Below are positions 59,780-64,000 of a DNA stretch of 64,000 bases, one piece after another (positions within the stretch are counted from its first letter, which is position 1; the number at the start of each line of letters is the position of its first letter). A model generated the notes under the pieces. The model was given only the letters and a program-made list of their open reading frames with translations, was not told where the DNA came from and did no database searches. The position numbers and the translations under genes were made by a program. Origin of the DNA: Parasponia andersonii (Eukaryota; Streptophyta; Magnoliopsida; Rosales; Cannabaceae); contig JXTB01000100.1 in the NCBI GenBank assembly GCA_002914805.1, positions 3,412-67,411 on the forward strand, written 5' to 3'.

Positions 59780-60067
59780 TCAATCCGGCATTCGTGCCCT
59801 TAGGATGCGTAGGCGCATAAAAGTGGCATACTGGATCGGCTCATGATTTGCACCCCTGCTTATTAAGTTACTATCAAAGAATAAGACAATTTTATATAAA
59901 CACCTCTTAATTTGTATTCTTTTTACATTTGAAACTTTTACAAATCCCTTTCGTTTTTCTTTCTTATCTAGATCACCTTGGGTGAATTTCTTATTCACAC
60001 CAATACCATTTTGAACATATAAATATTTGATTTTGATATACTTACGAAAGAGAACACATATCAACAA
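59780..60067 (-). other. Unrecognised open frame, 95 codons
   Basis: Lys/Arg-rich in the middle (DKKEKRKGFVKVSNVKRIQI) and ending with GANHEPIQYATFMRLRILRA. Base composition of its last 30 codons is higher in GC than the surroundings. I do not recognise the family. It may be a decayed transposon or organelle-derived piece. Confidence 0.25.
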
Positions 60068-62429
60068 TGACCTCTCACTAACATATAGTAAGTCTCACTC
60101 GTATATTTATCTCAAAATAGCTTGAGAAAATAGTATAACTTATCCATTTTTTGAACACAATATATGACATTGTGTTAGAAGAATAATTTTCTACTATAAT
60201 TTAAATTATAACATTAAGATGATGAGATATCATTACATGTAACATTAAGTATTTGATAAATTATGGATAAAACTTTAGAAAGTTTATATGAGAAATTTTA
60301 TTATATATGCTATGGCAGCAAAATCAGCCTGTAAAAACAACTATTAATTAGCACAATTTTTTTTTTTTCAGAAAATGTGATCCAAAAATAAAAACTAACT
60401 AAAGGTCTCTTTGTCCCTTTTTAATCTAAAAACCAAGGATGAAAATGTCGATATTTGTGTCAATGTCAAGATTTTATTTTATAAATAATATCAATAACAA
60501 TGTTGATGTTGAAGATATTGCGGAAAATTAATGAAATTTATCTTAAAATACAAAATTCAAGTAAAACTTAAAAAATGCTAAAACAATTGATATTGCAAAA
60601 TTTACACTTCTTATTATCCAAAAATTTTAATATTTTATATATATAATAATATAATATGCTATGTAATAGAAAAAATGATTGAAGTTTACTTAATATAGCA
60701 ATTTTAAAATTAGAATGCATATCATACAAGTTTAGTGAATATATTTCATATTATATCTTACAAAATTATAACTAGTTTTAAATTAAAAAATTAATTAAAA
60801 ATTAATGCTAATGTAAAACATTCTAAATTCATTTAATACCAAAAATATTTCTAGAATATTGAAAATCATAAGAGAACGTCTCTTCTTAGTTTAAATAATA
60901 TCTTTCACAAGGTATTATGATGGATTAGTTTTCAAGATAGTTATATATATTGATTGATATCTTCTTTCAAGTGTTGCTCTGATTCTAATTACAAATAACG
61001 GTTATTCCAAAATTTTGCCTACATATTATGGAGGAGAAATTGTGGTTTTATTTTTACTACTACTTTTTTTTTGAAAATATTTTCAAAAAAAATTGACATG
61101 TTTCTTAATATTTCAAAATGTCACTAATATTATCATAATAATATTAGTAAATATCTCAATATTAACTCATTTTTATCGATGTTTTACTGACATTGACATT
61201 TCTATAATTATATCAATATTTTACAAAAATATATTTCACCTCAGTATCATGCCGACACTTCAAAAAAATAATGCTAAACATAACCTCTAGATTCTAGAAT
61301 GAATTCAAACTGCGCATTAGTACCATAGAACACACTTAACTTACGAATGAGTGAAGTACCAGAATGATAGGTGTAGCAAGCTTTGAAGCAGATTTTCACG
61401 TCGACCCATCTCCAATAGCAACTCCTTATTTATGTTACACATTGAGCCTTGACTAATGGAACTTACAAGCTTTATACAATCGGGTTCACGACCATTCTTT
61501 TGCCTATTTGGGTTCGAACCATCGGCACCTAAGTCACTCTGACGAACGTGTTCACTTCTGCCGCCTCAACCACCTTGACATTAAGCTTCTTCTCTACTCT
61601 TACTTTCAGGTACTCGCTTTGGCTTTTTTTTTCACCCCTAAATTGTATTGACTTTTGTGAGTCATTCTAGCTAGTCATGGTTGAAATGGAAACTTCTCTG
61701 ATGATTTTAATTTGAATTTTAAAATGGGACATTTTATAGAGCGGCTTTTTGTTGATTAATCTTCTTAGAATACAAGAATAGAAACTGGGGTCATCTCAAT
61801 CATGCCTCCAAATTGAGGGAGTATTTGGCATCTACAAGTTGGGGCACAATGTTTTTATTCGGTGAGGAAAAAAATGGAAACGATTTGGGAAAACAAGGAT
61901 TTTCTTCTTCTTAACTCCAATTCCAAGACTCTAGTCCAAGTCCATTTGATAAAAGGGGATGGACTAATTTACTTCTTGCACTTAACATTTTGTGAGTACT
62001 TAATAAATTGTAAAAGTTTAAGTCTTTTTATTTTCTATTTAAGTCTCAATTAAACTAATGATATAGTAGAAGAGTCTGATGTGAAAGTTCTTTCAGAAAA
62101 TTGAAAATAACCTACTTTAATCTGTTGATTCGCTCACGAATACTACAAAAAAGACTTTAAGTATTATTGATTTTCTCAAGAATACCGATAATTGGGAAGA
62201 AAAGAGAAAAATATATCTATAGTTTTTATTAAACTCAAAACAATTATTTTAAAAATGTCCTAAGGCTTATAATATATAAGAAACCTAAGCAAAACATGAA
62301 ATAAGACTAGAAATAATAAAATATTCAGAAAAAAGTAACAAAAACAAAAATGCCAAAAATGGGTAACTAAAAACGCATAAATTGCATTTTCAGTCGACAT
62401 CGATCGATCGATTTTATTAGAGAGTTTTG
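60068..62429. other. Gene-poor AT-rich stretch
   Basis: No supported gene. A less AT-rich island at 61310-61640 contains several short coding-like stretches on both strands, but no frame stays open. The rest is AT-rich with short ATTAA words. Confidence 0.45.
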
Positions 62430-63229
62430 CATTTCTAGATTGGGTTTTTGATCAACCGAAAATTCATGTTGTCAGGTATTTCTTCATATCATATAAAAAA
62501 CTCCTCTTTGCAAGCTACATCACCTTCCTCATTGTGGAAAAAATTTACCTTCGAATTTCTAATAGTATCTTCATTTAATAAATCTCCTCGAAATAGAATA
62601 AGATACTTAACATTAGAAACTTTTATTGTGCAAATATTGGATAACAACTTCAAATGGTATGCATTTAGATTAATCTTCTAAATCACTTCAAATGGTCTAA
62701 TCTTCTTTACAAAGAGCTTGTTATGATCACTGATAGAAAAGCGATCCTTTATATGTACCGCCCAAATAAAGTTTCCAACTTCAAACTCCACATATTGTCA
62801 CTTCTTATCTATGTCCACTTTACATTTCATTGTGGCTTGTACCAAGTTAACATGAATCTTAAGTTGGGTCTCTTGCAAACACTGAACAAAATCTTCGGTC
62901 TTTCCATGGATCTTTGCCTTGATTAGTACTGGAATAAGATCAAGGGGATCTCATGGGACTACAGAGTACGCCACTTAAAAAGGACTAAAACCCGTATTTC
63001 GATTCACCACATGATTATGAGCAAACTCTGCTTGACAAAGCTTTTGATTCCAACTTTTCACATGCTCACCAACTAAATATTTCAGTAATTCCTAAAGAGA
63101 AAAATTAACCACCTCTGTGTATCCATCAGTCTGACGATGATAAGCCATGCTAAAATTCAGCTAAGTGTTCACTATCTTCTACAAGCTACGCAGAAAGTGA
63201 CTAATAAATGTGTATCACGGTCAGAAACG
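62430..63229 (-). pseudogene. Gypsy chromovirus integrase, minus strand (fossil)
   Basis: On the minus strand from 63229: SDRDTHLLVTFC, then MAYHRQTDGYTEVVNFSL, LVGEHVKSWNQKLCQAEFAH and NRNTGFSPF, the second half of a CRM/Reina-like integrase core, followed by a C-terminal domain with IRPFEVI and NPNAYHLKL. The stretch runs toward lower coordinates and fades near 62430. Several interruptions. Confidence 0.8.
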
Positions 63230-64000
63230 CTTAGTCGTCTCTACATTGACAATATTGTTCGATTACATAGAGTGCCATCAAGCATAGTTTCAGACAGAGA
63301 CCTAAGATTTACTTCTAAGTTCTAGAAAGTTTTGTAGAGAGCTTTGGGAACAAAACTAAATCTCAGTACTGCTCACCATCCTCAGACAGATGGCCAATTT
63401 GAGAGGACTATTCAGATTCTAGAAGACATGCTTCACTTTTGTGTACTGGATTTTGGTGGAAGCTGGGATGATCACCTGTCATTGGTGGAGTTTCCTTACA
63501 ATAACAGCTACTAAACCAATCTTGGCATGGCTCCATATGAGGTATTATATAGGAGACCATGTAGATCACCCTTGTGATGGGCTGATGTAGAAGAGCATGT
63601 CATTGGGCCAAAACTAATACAAGAGACTACTGAGAAAATTAATAAGATTTGACAAAGACTTAAAGTCATAGAGAGTCGACAGAAAAGCTATACGGACCCA
63701 AAGAGACGTGAAGTAGAGTTCGACGTTGGTGATCACGTATTCTTGAAAGTGACGCCAATGTGTAAGATCACTAGATTTAGGCTTAAAGGCAAATTGACTC
63801 CAAGATATATTGGACCATTTGAGATTATTTCTAGAATTGGGCCCGTAGCGTATCACTTGAAATTGCCACCACAATTGGGCCGAGTGCACAATGTATTTCA
63901 TATCTCGATGCTCAGAAAATATATGCCTGATCCATCGCATGTTATTCAGTATGTGGAAGTGTCATTACAAGAGGATATAACATATGAGGAACAACCAGTT
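63230..64000 (+). pseudogene. Gypsy Tekay-type chromovirus integrase, plus strand, runs off the window (fossil)
   Basis: Starts with TLSRLYIDNIVRLHRVPSSI, then VSDRDLRFTSKF, STAHHPQTDGQFERTIQILE, WDDHLSLVEFPYNNSY and MAPYEVLYRRPCRSPL. The C-terminal part reads VEFDVGDHVFLKVTPM, LTPRYIGPFEIISRIGPVAY and VFHISMLRKYMPDPSHVI, leading into the chromodomain region beyond the window. This is the Tekay/Del group. A few interruptions. Confidence 0.87.

Noticed and set aside
59780-60067. 95-codon minus-strand frame, possibly a small gene
   Set aside because: No family recognised, no upstream start context or intron signals of note; kept only as a low-confidence open frame.
61310-61640. GC-raised island that looked like an exon with a CAG/GTACTC junction
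   Set aside because: No frame on either strand stays open and no protein similarity was recognised.

Overview
The window looks like nuclear DNA of a flowering plant, most likely a eudicot. It is AT-rich and crowded with LTR retrotransposon remains. Its two recognisable host genes are a spliced alternative oxidase with the standard plant exon lengths and a gene for a mitochondrial-type ribosomal protein L23. There are no tRNA, rRNA or CRISPR features and nothing bacterial. All retroelement copies read as fossils.

Layout: 1-4.3 kb is the 3' part of a Tork/Tnt1-like Copia element. 4.3-6.1 kb is an antisense LTR of a second Copia family that recurs further right. 6.7-20.2 kb is one Tat-type Gypsy element with both LTRs, a near-matching target duplication, an antisense coding block after pol, and later insertions (a MITE in a TA tract and an Athila-like LTR). 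21.4-23.0 kb is a solo LTR. 23.6-25.2 kb is an 800-bp tandem duplication with a single N exactly at its junction.

25.3-33 kb is the gene island. AOX (+) has exons at 26192-26521, 26631-26759, 28007-28495 and 29122-29181. The L23-like gene (-) has coding exons at 31350-31457 and 31058-31270 and a probable upstream exon and promoter near 32.8-32.96 kb. Both products are expected in the mitochondrion. 33-36 kb holds small non-autonomous DNA elements and a tandem array. 36.9-38.3 kb is another solo LTR with a target duplication.

38.7-47.1 kb is a patchwork of the second Copia family plus a chromovirus fragment. 47.1-53.6 kb is a 5'-truncated Tat element with a well-preserved antisense gene block (Transposase_28-like domain, basic linker, coiled coil) and a 3' LTR carrying a 25-bp minisatellite. 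53.6-62.4 kb is gene-poor and AT-rich, with TA tracts, a Copia LTR piece and a probable Gypsy LTR. The window ends in two chromovirus integrase regions lying head to head at about 63.23 kb.

The observations most worth following are: an AOX whose second regulatory cysteine position is leucine; a stem-loop kept by paired changes across copies of one Copia LTR family; the antisense gene block of the Tat elements; and the N-marked duplication, which may be an assembly artefact. I found no clear new defence or metabolic system.
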